This document shows, one piece after another, positions 1-6,926 of a stretch of DNA of 9,923 nucleotides. Every line of letters begins with the position of its first letter. Position 1 is the first letter of the stretch. The stretch lies in NCBI GenBank assembly GCA_017999135.1, contig JAGOBT010000077.1:1-9923 (forward strand). The letters run 5' to 3'. The translations under genes were made by a program, and so were the position numbers. The notes under the pieces are model-generated. The model did not search any database, had not been told where the DNA came from, and was given only the letters and a program-made list of their open reading frames with translations. The DNA is from Burkholderiaceae bacterium. Its GTDB lineage: Bacteria; Pseudomonadota; Gammaproteobacteria; Burkholderiales; Burkholderiaceae_C.

Positions 1-2048
1 TCTTCCTGCTGCTGCGGCTGTACCCGGTGCTGGGTGGCACGGCGCTGTTCGAGGGCGTGGTGGCCACGGTGGGCCTGGCCACGATGGTGTTCGCCGCCTA
101 TGTGGCGGTGTTCAAGCACGACCTGAAGGGCCTGCTGGCCTACTCCACCATCAGCCATCTGGGGCTGATCGTGTTCCTGATCGGGCTGAACTCGCCGCTG
201 TCGGCGGTGGCGGCGGTGTTCCACATCCTCAACCACGCCACGTTCAAGGCCGCGCTGTTCATGACCGCCGGCATCATCGACCACGAGACCGGCACGCGGG
301 ACATGCGCCGCCTGGGCGGGCTGCTGAAGTTCATGCCCTGGACGGCCACGCTGGCGATGGTGGCCGCCGCCGCCATGGCAGGTGTGCCGCTGGCCAACGG
401 CTTCCTGTCCAAGGAGATGTTCTTCGCCGAGGCGGTGGCTGGCCAGGCCAGTTTCGCCTTCGGCGTGGGGGTGCCGGTGGCCGCCACGCTGGGCGGCATC
501 TTCTCGATGGCCTACTCGCTGCGCTTCATCCACGACGTGTTCTTCAACGGCCCGCCGGTCAACCTGCCGCACCCGCACCCGCATGAGCCGCCGCGGCTGA
601 TGAAGGCGCCGGTCGGCCTGCTGGTGGTGCTGTGCCTGGTGGTCGGCCTGCTGCCGGCCGTCACCTACGGGCCGATGGTGCACCTGGCCGCCACCGCGGT
701 GCTGGGCACGGCGCCGCCGCCCTACACCCTGGCCATCTGGCACGGCTTCAACCTGCCCTTGCTGATGAGCGCGGTGGCCCTGGTGGGCGGCGTGGCGATG
801 TACTGGGCGCTGCAGCGCCGCTTCAACCTGCACCTGCACCACCCGCGCGGGGTCACCGGCCGGCTGCTGTTCACCCACGCCATCGACGGCCTGTTCGGCT
901 GGGCCGGCCGCCTGACCGCCCGGCTGGAGATCCAGTCGCTGCAGCGCCATGTGGCCTGGACGCTGGGCTTTGCGCTGCTGCTGGCGGCCTGGGCCATCAC
1001 CACCGGACAAGGCAGCGCACCGGCCACCGGCACCCGGCCGCTGCTGCCTGCCACGCTGCCAGCGGTGGCAGCCTGGCTGCTGCTGCTGGCCGCTGGCGGC
1101 GCCCTGGTGCTGGGCCACCACCAGCGGCTGCGGGCGGTGGTGCTGGTGGGGGTGGTCGGCCTGGTCACGTCGCTGGCCTTCGTCGGCCTGTCGGCACCCG
1201 ATCTGGCGCTGACCCAGCTGTCGGTGGAGGTGGTGTCCACCGTGCTGCTGTTGATGGGCCTGGCCCTGCTGCCGCCGACCACGCCGCGTGAATCGAGCAC
1301 CCTGCGCCGCTGGCGCGACGCCACGCTGGCCATCGGCGGCGGCGCCGGCATGGCCTGGCTGAGCTGGCTGCTGATGACCCGCGGCCACGAGTCCATCAGC
1401 TGGTACTTCCTCGAACAGTCGCTGCCCAAGGGCGGTGGCACCAACACCGTCAACGTGATCCTGGTCGACTTCCGTGGCTACGACACCTTCGGCGAGATCA
1501 CCGTGCTGGGCATCGCAGCGCTGGGCGTGCTGGCTCTGATGGACCGCTGGCGGGTGCGCCGGCCCACGGCCGACGCCGACGGCCGGCCCTGGGGCTTTGC
1601 CCAGCCGCCGCTGCTGCTGCAGACGGCTGCCCGCCTGGTGTTGCCGCTGGCGCTGGTGGCCAGCCTCTACATCTTCTGGCGCGGCCACAACCTGCCGGGC
1701 GGCGGCTTCATCGCCGGCTTGCTGACGGCCGTGGCCCTGGTGCTGCAGTTCATGGCCCTGGGCCAGCAGCGGGCCGAGGCGCTGCTGCACGCGGCCGGCG
1801 GCCGGCGCTTCGTGCAGGCAGTGGGCATCGGGCTGGGCATTGCGGGGCTGACCGGCATCGGCGCCTTCGTCTTCGGCCGGCCCTTCCTCACCAGCGCCTT
1901 CGGCCACCCGGTGGTGCCGCTGCTGGGTGAGCTGCCGCTGGCCACCGCGGCGCTGTTCGACCTGGGTGTCTACATCACCGTGGTCGCCTCGACGCTGCTG
2001 ACGCTGTCGGTGCTGGGTGGGGCCAGCAAGGAAGGGCAGCGCCGATGA
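1..2048 (+). CDS. mrpA: Fused Mrp antiporter subunit A+B (MrpAB/PhaAB/MnhAB), 5' end missing
   Basis: Large membrane subunit of a multisubunit Na+(K+)/H+ antiporter. The frame is open to the left edge (first codon 3-5), so about 681 C-terminal residues are seen; fused AB proteins are roughly 950 long, so perhaps 280 N-terminal residues are missing. Domains in order: the end of the proton-translocating NuoL/MrpA-like domain, with the conserved stretch NHATFKAALF (its Lys codon at 246-248) and FLSKEMFF near 400-425; a DUF4040/MbhD-like segment with LTQLSVEVVS (Glu codon at 1227-1229); an MbhE-like part with VDFRGYDTFGE around 1465-1497; then an MnhB domain from about 1610, with the signature RGHNLPGGGFIAGL. 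Subunit B as the tail of A is the arrangement known from rhizobial PhaAB (group 2 Mrp). The stop overlaps the start of mrpC as ATGA. The GTG at 27 is internal, not the start. Identity is secure; the cation exchanged is not readable from sequence. Confidence 0.95.
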   Translation, partial: FLLLRLYPVLGGTALFEGVVATVGLATMVFAAYVAVFKHDLKGLLAYSTISHLGLIVFLIGLNSPLSAVAAVFHILNHATFKAALFMTAGIIDHETGTRDMRRLGGLLKFMPWTATLAMVAAAAMAGVPLANGFLSKEMFFAEAVAGQASFAFGVGVPVAATLGGIFSMAYSLRFIHDVFFNGPPVNLPHPHPHEPPRLMKAPVGLLVVLCLVVGLLPAVTYGPMVHLAATAVLGTAPPPYTLAIWHGFNLPLLMSAVALVGGVAMYWALQRRFNLHLHHPRGVTGRLLFTHAIDGLFGWAGRLTARLEIQSLQRHVAWTLGFALLLAAWAITTGQGSAPATGTRPLLPATLPAVAAWLLLLAAGGALVLGHHQRLRAVVLVGVVGLVTSLAFVGLSAPDLALTQLSVEVVSTVLLLMGLALLPPTTPRESSTLRRWRDATLAIGGGAGMAWLSWLLMTRGHESISWYFLEQSLPKGGGTNTVNVILVDFRGYDTFGEITVLGIAALGVLALMDRWRVRRPTADADGRPWGFAQPPLLLQTAARLVLPLALVASLYIFWRGHNLPGGGFIAGLLTAVALVLQFMALGQQRAEALLHAAGGRRFVQAVGIGLGIAGLTGIGAFVFGRPFLTSAFGHPVVPLLGELPLATAALFDLGVYITVVASTLLTLSVLGGASKEGQRR

Positions 2049-2437
2049 TCTCGATGGAGTTCCTCTTCGCCACCGGCATCGGCTTCGTCACCGCCTGCGG
2101 CATCTGGCTGCTGCTGCGCGGCCGCAGCTTTCCGGTGGTGCTGGGCCTGGGGCTGCTGGGCTATGCGGTGAACGTGTTCATCTTCGTGATGGGCCGGCTG
2201 TGGCAGAACGCGCCGCCCATCCTGGGCCAGGACGGCCGCGCCATCGCCGACCCGCTGCCGCAGGCGCTGGTGCTGACCGCCATCGTGATCGGCTTCGCCA
2301 CCACCGGCTTCGTGATCGAGCTGGCGCTGCGCAGCCGGGCCGAGAACGGCAGTGACCACGTGGACGGGCGTGAGCCCGGCCACCCGCCGAAGTCTGATGG
2401 CCGTGAGCCCGGCCACCCGCCGGAGGCGCCGAAGTGA
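2045..2437 (+). CDS. mrpC: Mrp antiporter subunit C (NuoK-like) with duplicated C-terminal tail
   Basis: Small membrane subunit, 130 residues, homologous to NuoK of complex I, part of the Mrp Na+/H+ antiporter membrane assembly. Three hydrophobic helices fill residues 4-99, with family-typical sequences (FPVVLGLGLLGYAVNVFIF, then DPLPQALVLTAIVIGFATTGFVIELALR). The start ATG at 2045 overlaps the mrpAB stop by four bases and has a purine-rich ribosome site (AAGGAAGGG at 2028-2036) 8 bases upstream; ATG 2054 is a possible alternative. After the last helix comes an unusual polar tail built from two copies of an 11-residue unit (DGREPGHPPKS / DGREPGHPPEA), encoded by a 33-bp tandem duplication. 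The rest matches the usual MrpC length of about 110-115 residues, so the tail looks like an addition. Its stop overlaps the GTG start of mrpD. Confidence 0.95.
   Translation: MISMEFLFATGIGFVTACGIWLLLRGRSFPVVLGLGLLGYAVNVFIFVMGRLWQNAPPILGQDGRAIADPLPQALVLTAIVIGFATTGFVIELALRSRAENGSDHVDGREPGHPPKSDGREPGHPPEAPK
2363..2428 (+). repeat. 33-bp tandem duplication in the mrpC tail
   Basis: Two in-frame copies of a 33-bp unit, 2363-2395 and 2396-2428, each encode an 11-residue peptide. A 20-base core is identical in both (2370-2389 and 2403-2422); differences lie in the flanking third positions and the last two codons. The second copy supplies the GGAGG (2422-2426) that serves as ribosome binding site for mrpD, 7 bases before its GTG. 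Seen directly in the sequence; function unknown. Confidence 0.9.
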
Positions 2438-4107
2438 CCGGCCTCGCCCAGCACCTGCCCGTGCTGCCGGTGCTGCTGCCGGCCGCCACCGCCATGCTGC
2501 TGTTGCTGCTGGGCGATGGCGGCGGCGGCGACGGCGGCCACGGCCACCGCCGCCTGCTGTGGGCGCGGCGCCTGGCCCTGCTGTCCACCGCGCTGGGCCT
2601 GGGCCTGGCCGTGCTGCTGCTGCGCCAGGCCGACACCGGCGCGCTGGCCGTCTACCGGCTGGGCGACTGGCCGGCGCCGTTCGGCATCGTGCTGGTGGTC
2701 GACCGCCTGTCGGCGCTGATGCTGGTGCTGACCAGCCTGGTCGCGCTGCCGGTGCTGGTCTATGCCAGCGGCGGCTGGGACCACCACGGCCGCTACTTCC
2801 ATGCGCTGTTCCAGTTCCAGCTGATGGGCCTGAACGGCGCCTTCGTCACCGGCGACCTGTTCAACCTGTTCGTGTTCTTCGAGGTGCTGCTGATCGCCAG
2901 CTATGTGCTGATGCTGCACGGCGGCGGCGCCGAGCGGCTGCGTGTGGGCCTGCACTACGTGGTGCTGAACCTGTGCGCGTCGGCCCTGTTCCTGATCGGC
3001 GTGTCGATGGTCTACGCGCTGACCGGCACGCTGAACTTTGCCGATCTGGCGCTGCGTGTGCCGCAGGTGCTGGGGCCCGATGCCGCCATCCTGAAGGCCG
3101 CGGCGCTGCTGCTGCTGGTGGTGTTCGGCTTCAAGGCGGCGCTGGCGCCGCTGTCGCTGTGGCTGCCGGCCACCTACGCCGCGGCCAGCCCGCCGGTGGC
3201 GGCGCTGTTCGCCATCATGACCAAGGTGGGTGTCTACGCCATCCTGCGGGTGCACGGCGTGGTGTTCGGTGATTTCGCGCCCGCCGGGCCGGGCGATTCG
3301 GCCGCCCTGGTGGCGCAGCCGGTGCTGCTGCCGCTGGCGCTGGCCGGCAGCGTGGTGGCAGTGCTGGGCGCGCTGGCATCGCACACGCTGGGGCGGCTGG
3401 TGGCCTGGCTCACCGTGGCGTCGGTCGGGACCATCCTGGCGGCGCTGGGGCTGTACGGGCCGGCGGCCTGGTCGGCCGGGCTGTACTACCTGCTGAACAG
3501 CACGCTGGTGGTGGCCGGGCTGTTCTTGCTGGCGGAGCTGGTGGGGGCGCAGCGGGGCGATGCCGGCGGGCGGCTGGAGCCGGCGTCGGCCGTGGCCCAG
3601 CCGGTACTGCTGGGCCTGCTGCTGCTGCTGGCAGCAGCCAGCGCGGCCGGCCTGCCGCCGCTGCCGGGCTTCATCGGCAAGGTGATGCTGCTGCAGGCGG
3701 CCTGGGGGCAGGGCGCCTCGGTCGCGCTGTGGGTGGTGGTGCTGGTGGTCGGCTTTTTCACGCTGCTGGGGCTGGCGCGCGCCGGCAGCATCCTGTTCTG
3801 GCATGTGCGGCCCGACCTGCCGGCCACCACCGCGGGCGGGAGCCCGCGCATGGTGGCCGCCACGGTGGCCCTGGTGGGCGCCAGCGTGCTGCTGAGCCTG
3901 GCCGCCGCGCCCGTCACCCGCTACACCGACGCCACCGCGCGCCAGCTGGTCGACCGCGCCACCTATGCCCGTGCGGTGCTGCCCGAGGTCGGCGGTGACC
4001 GGGCGGTCAGCGTGCGGCCGTACACCGGCCAGCGGCCGGCGCCCGCGGGCGCACCCGCCGCACCCGCCGCACCCGCCGCACCCGCCGCTGCAGGAGCCAG
4101 CCGATGA
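2434..4107 (+). CDS. mrpD: Mrp antiporter subunit D (NuoM/NuoN-like proton channel)
   Basis: Second large ion-translocating subunit, 557 residues, a multi-helix membrane protein of the proton-antiporter-M family. Catalytic-type residues known from this family are in place: Glu150 in LFVFFEVLLIASY, Lys234 in GFKAALAPLSLWLPATYA, and Lys264 in MTKVGVYAILR (by memory, the first two correspond to Glu137 and Lys219 of Bacillus subtilis MrpD). The GTG start at 2434 overlaps the mrpC stop (GTGA) and follows GGAGG at 2422-2426 by 7 bases. Two oddities: a Gly/His-rich loop at residues 28-38 after the first helix, and an Ala/Pro-rich C-terminus made by four copies of a 9-bp repeat. The stop overlaps the mrpE start as ATGA. 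Together with MrpA this subunit should form the ion-conducting core of the complex. Confidence 0.95.
   Translation: MTGLAQHLPVLPVLLPAATAMLLLLLGDGGGGDGGHGHRRLLWARRLALLSTALGLGLAVLLLRQADTGALAVYRLGDWPAPFGIVLVVDRLSALMLVLTSLVALPVLVYASGGWDHHGRYFHALFQFQLMGLNGAFVTGDLFNLFVFFEVLLIASYVLMLHGGGAERLRVGLHYVVLNLCASALFLIGVSMVYALTGTLNFADLALRVPQVLGPDAAILKAAALLLLVVFGFKAALAPLSLWLPATYAAASPPVAALFAIMTKVGVYAILRVHGVVFGDFAPAGPGDSAALVAQPVLLPLALAGSVVAVLGALASHTLGRLVAWLTVASVGTILAALGLYGPAAWSAGLYYLLNSTLVVAGLFLLAELVGAQRGDAGGRLEPASAVAQPVLLGLLLLLAAASAAGLPPLPGFIGKVMLLQAAWGQGASVALWVVVLVVGFFTLLGLARAGSILFWHVRPDLPATTAGGSPRMVAATVALVGASVLLSLAAAPVTRYTDATARQLVDRATYARAVLPEVGGDRAVSVRPYTGQRPAPAGAPAAPAAPAAPAAAGASR
4051..4086 (+). repeat. Four tandem 9-bp repeats (GCACCCGCC) at the 3' end of mrpD
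   Basis: Four perfect copies of GCACCCGCC in a row (4051-4059, 4060-4068, 4069-4077, 4078-4086), in frame and encoding (Ala-Pro-Ala)4 near the C-terminus of MrpD, after the last membrane helix. The unit is a multiple of three, so copy-number slippage would lengthen or shorten the tail without breaking the frame. The array ends 17 bases before the mrpE start codon. Confidence 0.95.
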
Positions 4108-4598
4108 AACCCGCCGGCGCCTGGCCCCGCCCGCTGCTGTCGGCCCTGGTGGCCGTGAGCTGGCTGCTGCTCAACCAGAGCCTGGCCCTGGCGCAGCTGA
4201 TCACCGCCACCGTGCTGGCCTGGGGGTTGCCACAGCTGCTGCACGGCTTCCTGAGCCCGGCGGCGCGTGTGCATGCCTGGGGCACGGTGCTGCGCCTGAC
4301 CGGCGTGGTGCTGTGGGACATCGTGCTGTCGAACTTCACCGTCGCCCGGCTGGTGCTGCACCCCGGCGCCCGGCCGCAGCCGCTGTGGGTGCCGGTGCCG
4401 CTGGACATCCAGCACCCGCTGGCGGTGTCGCTGTTCGCCACCATCATCACCACCACGCCGGGCACGGTGTCGTGCGTGGTCGACCTGGAAGGCCGGCAGA
4501 TCCTGGTGCATGCGCTCGACGGTGCCGGCCCGGCGGCGATGGCGCAGCAGATGAAGCAACGCTATGAACAGCCGCTGCGGGAGATCTTCGAACCATGA
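4104..4598 (+). CDS. mrpE: Mrp antiporter subunit E
   Basis: Membrane subunit of the Mrp antiporter, 164 residues, the usual size for MrpE/PhaE/MnhE. Two hydrophobic segments lie at about residues 10-50 and 57-78, followed by the family-typical region with DIQHPLAVSLFATIITTTPGT (about residues 98-118) and a short cytoplasmic C-terminus with DLEGRQILVHALD. The start is well supported: AGGAG at 4092-4096 sits 7 bases before ATG 4104, which itself overlaps the mrpD stop. The stop overlaps the ATG of mrpF by four bases. MrpE is needed for assembly or stability of the complex in studied species; its own catalytic role is unclear. Confidence 0.95.
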   Translation: MKPAGAWPRPLLSALVAVSWLLLNQSLALAQLITATVLAWGLPQLLHGFLSPAARVHAWGTVLRLTGVVLWDIVLSNFTVARLVLHPGARPQPLWVPVPLDIQHPLAVSLFATIITTTPGTVSCVVDLEGRQILVHALDGAGPAAMAQQMKQRYEQPLREIFEP

Positions 4599-4867
4599 TC
4601 CTCGGAATCGCCCTTGACCTGGCCACCGGCGCGGTGGCGCTGGCCATGCTGCTGTGCGGCTGGCGCCTGCTGGCCGGGCCGTCGCTGCCCGACCGCGTGC
4701 TGGCGCTGGACACGCTGGCCATCAATGCGGTGGCGCTGGTGGTGCTGCTGGGCCTGCGCTGGCAGACCGGCATGCTGTTCGAGGCGGCGCTGATCATCGC
4801 CATGCTGGGCTTCGTGTCCACCGTGGCGCTGGCGCGCTTCATCACCCGTGGCGACGTGCTGGAGTGA
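4595..4867 (+). CDS. mrpF: Mrp antiporter subunit F
   Basis: Small three-helix membrane subunit, 90 residues, typical MrpF/PhaF length. Family signature residues are visible: RLLAGPSLPDRVLALDTLAIN (residues 24-44), with the conserved Pro-Asp-Arg and Asp in the loop and second helix, and EAALIIAMLGFVSTVALARF toward the end, closing with RGD. The ATG at 4595 overlaps the mrpE stop as ATGA; a GGGAG at 4579-4583 lies 11 bases upstream, slightly far, so translation probably depends on coupling to mrpE. It belongs to the small-subunit module (E, F, G) of the complex. Confidence 0.95.
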   Translation: MILGIALDLATGAVALAMLLCGWRLLAGPSLPDRVLALDTLAINAVALVVLLGLRWQTGMLFEAALIIAMLGFVSTVALARFITRGDVLE

Positions 4868-4872
4868 TGGCC

Positions 4873-5226
4873 ATGAGCAATCTGCCGCTGTGGCTGGAAA
4901 TCCTGCTGTCGGTGCTGCTGCTCATCGGCGGCCTGTTCGCCCTGGTGGGGGCGCTGGGGCTGCTGCGCTTCCCCGATTTCTACATGCGCCTGCATGCGCC
5001 CACCAAGGCCACCACGCTGGGCGTGGGCGGCCTGCTGCTGGCCAGCATGGGAGCAGCCTGGTGGCGCGGTGATACTGGCGTGCCCGAGCTGATGATCACG
5101 CTGTTCCTGTTCATCACCGCGCCGGTGTCGGCCAGCCTGATGGCCAAGGCCGCCATCCACCTGGGCCTGGCGTCGCGTGCCGGCGCAGCGCCGGCGGACG
5201 CCGACCCGGCGCCACCGCCGCGCTGA
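4873..5226 (+). CDS. mrpG: Mrp antiporter subunit G
   Basis: Last subunit of the Mrp antiporter, 117 residues. It has three hydrophobic segments and the typical motif LGLLRFPDFYMRLHAPTKATTLG (residues 28-50), and a hydrophobic block PELMITLFLFITAPVSASLMAKAA. I chose ATG 4873 because GGAG at 4861-4864 lies 8 bases upstream and the protein then begins MSNLPLWLEILL, like its relatives. ATG 4867, overlapping the mrpF stop as TGATG, would add two residues and is a real alternative; GTG 4864 is also in frame. The tail after residue 100 is low-complexity Ala/Pro/Asp and its last 50 bases also encode the N-terminus of the following DUF2062 gene in another frame. Confidence 0.93.
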   Translation: MSNLPLWLEILLSVLLLIGGLFALVGALGLLRFPDFYMRLHAPTKATTLGVGGLLLASMGAAWWRGDTGVPELMITLFLFITAPVSASLMAKAAIHLGLASRAGAAPADADPAPPPR

Positions 5227-5809
5227 CCCGGCGGCACCCACCGATGCCTGGGCCTCGATCAAGGCGCGGCTGCGCCGCCTGCTGCCCGAGCCCGACACCC
5301 TGGCGCAGAACCGCTGGCTGCGCTGGCTGGGCCCGGCACTGCACCACCCGCGGCTGTGGCACATGAGCCGGCGCGGCATCGCGCTGGGCGCGGCCATCGG
5401 CGTGTTCTTCGGCTTTCTGATCCCGCTGGCGCAGATCCCGGTGTCGGCGGCGTTCGCGGTGGCCCTGCGCGCCAACGTGCCCACCGCGGTGGCCAGCACG
5501 CTGGTGACCAACCCCATCACCTTTCCGCCGGTGTACTACGCGGCCTGGAAGGTGGGCGGCGCCATCCTGGGTGAGGGCATGCCGGCACCGGGTGTGGCAG
5601 CGGCCACCGCGTCGACAGCGGACCAGGCGGCCGGCAACTGGTTCCAGCGCACCTGGGCCAGCCTGACACGGGTGGGCAAGCCGCTGGTGCTGGGTCTGGC
5701 GATCTTCGCCTGCGGATTCGGCGGGCTGGTGTATGCGCTGGTGCACCTGGGCTGGCGCGCGCAGGTGCACTTCAAGCGCTGGCGCCGCACACGGGCGGCG
5801 TTGCGTTGA
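5177..5809 (+). CDS. DUF2062 family membrane protein
   Basis: Uncharacterised protein of 210 residues if begun at GTG 5177. The core from about residue 27 is typical DUF2062: a basic amphipathic start (RLRRLLPEPDTLAQNRWLRWLGPAL), HPRLWHMSRRGIALG, a hydrophobic region with VFFGFLIPLAQIPVSAAFAV, the signature TNPITFPPVYYAAW (residues 111-124), and a second membrane segment near 168-192 before a basic C-terminus. The start is uncertain. An in-frame stop at 5138-5140 and the absence of other ATG/GTG/TTG codons before the core leave GTG 5177 as the only normal start that keeps the conserved N-terminus. It has no convincing ribosome site and overlaps mrpG by 50 bases. Met63 (about 5363) would cut away conserved residues. 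The gene probably rides on the mrp transcript; molecular function is unknown. Confidence 0.85.
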   Translation: MPAQRRRTPTRRHRRADPAAPTDAWASIKARLRRLLPEPDTLAQNRWLRWLGPALHHPRLWHMSRRGIALGAAIGVFFGFLIPLAQIPVSAAFAVALRANVPTAVASTLVTNPITFPPVYYAAWKVGGAILGEGMPAPGVAAATASTADQAAGNWFQRTWASLTRVGKPLVLGLAIFACGFGGLVYALVHLGWRAQVHFKRWRRTRAALR

Positions 5810-5810
5810 C

Positions 5811-5841
5811 GGCGGTGCAGGCGCGTCAGCGCCGGGCCGCC
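5811..5841. terminator. Hairpin between convergent genes, possible weak bidirectional terminator
   Basis: An inner perfect stem GGCGC-GTCA-GCGCC (5820-5833) sits inside an outer stem GGCGG/CCGCC (5811-5815 with 5837-5841). It lies in the 16-base gap between the convergent ends of the DUF2062 gene and the exchanger gene and covers the exchanger's stop codon. There is no T-run on either side, so classical intrinsic termination is doubtful; it may only protect 3' ends or be chance in GC-rich DNA. Confidence 0.3.
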
Positions 5842-6914
5842 GGCTTGATCAGCACCACCATCAGCGTCACCACGGTGAGTGGCGCCACGAAGCCCAGCAT
5901 CGCCGCCGAGAACGGCTGGGCCGCGCTGTGCTGCTGGGCCTGCAGCACCAGCCAGGTCACGTAAGCCAGGTAGTAGGCCAGGAACACGGCGCCTTCCCAC
6001 CGGGCGATCTCGCGCCCGCTGACAAAGACCGGCAGGCAGGCCAGCGCCACGGCCACCATCACCCACAGGTCGAAGGCCATCACGGCCGGCGGCACCACCA
6101 GTCCGTTGCCGCCGGCTGCCAGGCCGGCCAGGCCCAGGCAGCCCAGAATGTTGAACACATTGCTGCCGACCACGTTGCCCACCGCGATGTCGCGCTGGCC
6201 GCGAATGGCCGCCATCACCGAGGTGGCCACCTCGGGCAGCGACGTGCCGGCTGCAACGATCGTCAGGCCGATCACCAAATCGCTGACACCCAGCGCCTTG
6301 GCGATGGTGATGGCGGCTGTCAACAAGGCCTGGGAGCCGCCGACCAGCAGCGCCAGGCCAACCACGATCAGCGCGATCTGAACGGGCAGCCGGCGGTCCC
6401 AACTGCCAGCGTCGGCATGCGGCAGGCCACTCTCGTCGCCTTTGGCAGCCACCTGCGCAGCAGTCTGCGCGCGCGACTGGCGCACCAGGAAGATGGTGTA
6501 ACCGATCATCAACCCCAGCAAAAGGGCCGAATCGCCCGGGCCCAGGCGGCCATCCAGCGCCATCACCAGCAGCAGCACCGACACGCCGATCATGATCGGC
6601 ACCTCCTGCCGGATCAGCTGGCGGTCGACCACCAGCGGCGTGATCAGCGCCGACAGGCCCAGGATGAACAGCACATTGAAGATGTTGCTGCCCACCACAT
6701 TGCCCACAGCCAGGTCGGTCTGGCCCGACAGCGCCGCGCCCACCGACACTGCCACCTCGGGCGCGCTGGTGCCGAAGGCCACCACGGTGAGCCCCACCAC
6801 CAGCGGCGACAGCCCGAACGACAGCGCCAGCTTGGAGGCGCCGCGCACCAGCAACTCGGCCCCGACCACCAGGCCCACCAGGCCGGCGATGAACAACCCT
6901 GCAGTGATCAGCAT
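5826..6914 (-). CDS. CaCA-family sodium/calcium exchanger (YrbG-like)
   Basis: Cation antiporter of the inner membrane, 362 residues, about ten hydrophobic helices in two inverted halves. Each half has the paired alpha-repeat signatures of the Ca2+:cation antiporter superfamily: GTSAPEVAVSV (residues 48-58) with GNVVGSNIFN (71-80), and GTSLPEVATSV (223-233) with GNVVGSNVFN (246-255). The Glu in each PE pair (Glu53, Glu228) and the Asn of each SNxFN are the residues that bind cation in the family. A hydrophilic loop at about 146-175 joins the halves. The ATG is preceded by GAGGG (6924-6928 on the minus strand) at 9 bases, inside the end of the upstream gene, so it is likely co-transcribed with the YqhA-like gene. 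Na+/Ca2+ exchange is the family default; K+ or H+ coupling cannot be excluded. Confidence 0.93.
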   Translation of the reverse strand: MLITAGLFIAGLVGLVVGAELLVRGASKLALSFGLSPLVVGLTVVAFGTSAPEVAVSVGAALSGQTDLAVGNVVGSNIFNVLFILGLSALITPLVVDRQLIRQEVPIMIGVSVLLLVMALDGRLGPGDSALLLGLMIGYTIFLVRQSRAQTAAQVAAKGDESGLPHADAGSWDRRLPVQIALIVVGLALLVGGSQALLTAAITIAKALGVSDLVIGLTIVAAGTSLPEVATSVMAAIRGQRDIAVGNVVGSNVFNILGCLGLAGLAAGGNGLVVPPAVMAFDLWVMVAVALACLPVFVSGREIARWEGAVFLAYYLAYVTWLVLQAQQHSAAQPFSAAMLGFVAPLTVVTLMVVLIKPAARR

Positions 6915-6926
6915 GGAGCGCGGCCC

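Noticed and set aside
27..29. GTG at 27 as the true start of mrpA
   Set aside because: The frame is open to position 3 and the protein there is already in the middle of the antiporter domain, so the gene begins outside the window.
571..600. A His/Pro-rich stretch in MrpAB (LPHPHPHEPP) considered as a metal-binding motif
   Set aside because: A Pro/His-containing loop ending in HEPP is common at this place in MrpA proteins; nothing else suggests metal binding.
2515..2550. Gly-rich repeat-like stretch in mrpD (GDGGGGDGGHGH) considered as an insertion
   Set aside because: It is a short low-complexity loop after the first helix that GC-rich DNA produces easily; there are no flanking repeats.
2161..3804. 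A 547-residue minus-strand frame over mrpC and mrpD
   Set aside because: It is a Gln/Arg/His-rich shadow of hydrophobic coding sequence, with no domain or ribosome site.
5811..5841. A strong bidirectional terminator between convergent genes
   Set aside because: The hairpin is real as an inverted repeat but lacks T-runs on both strands, so it is kept only as a low-confidence feature.
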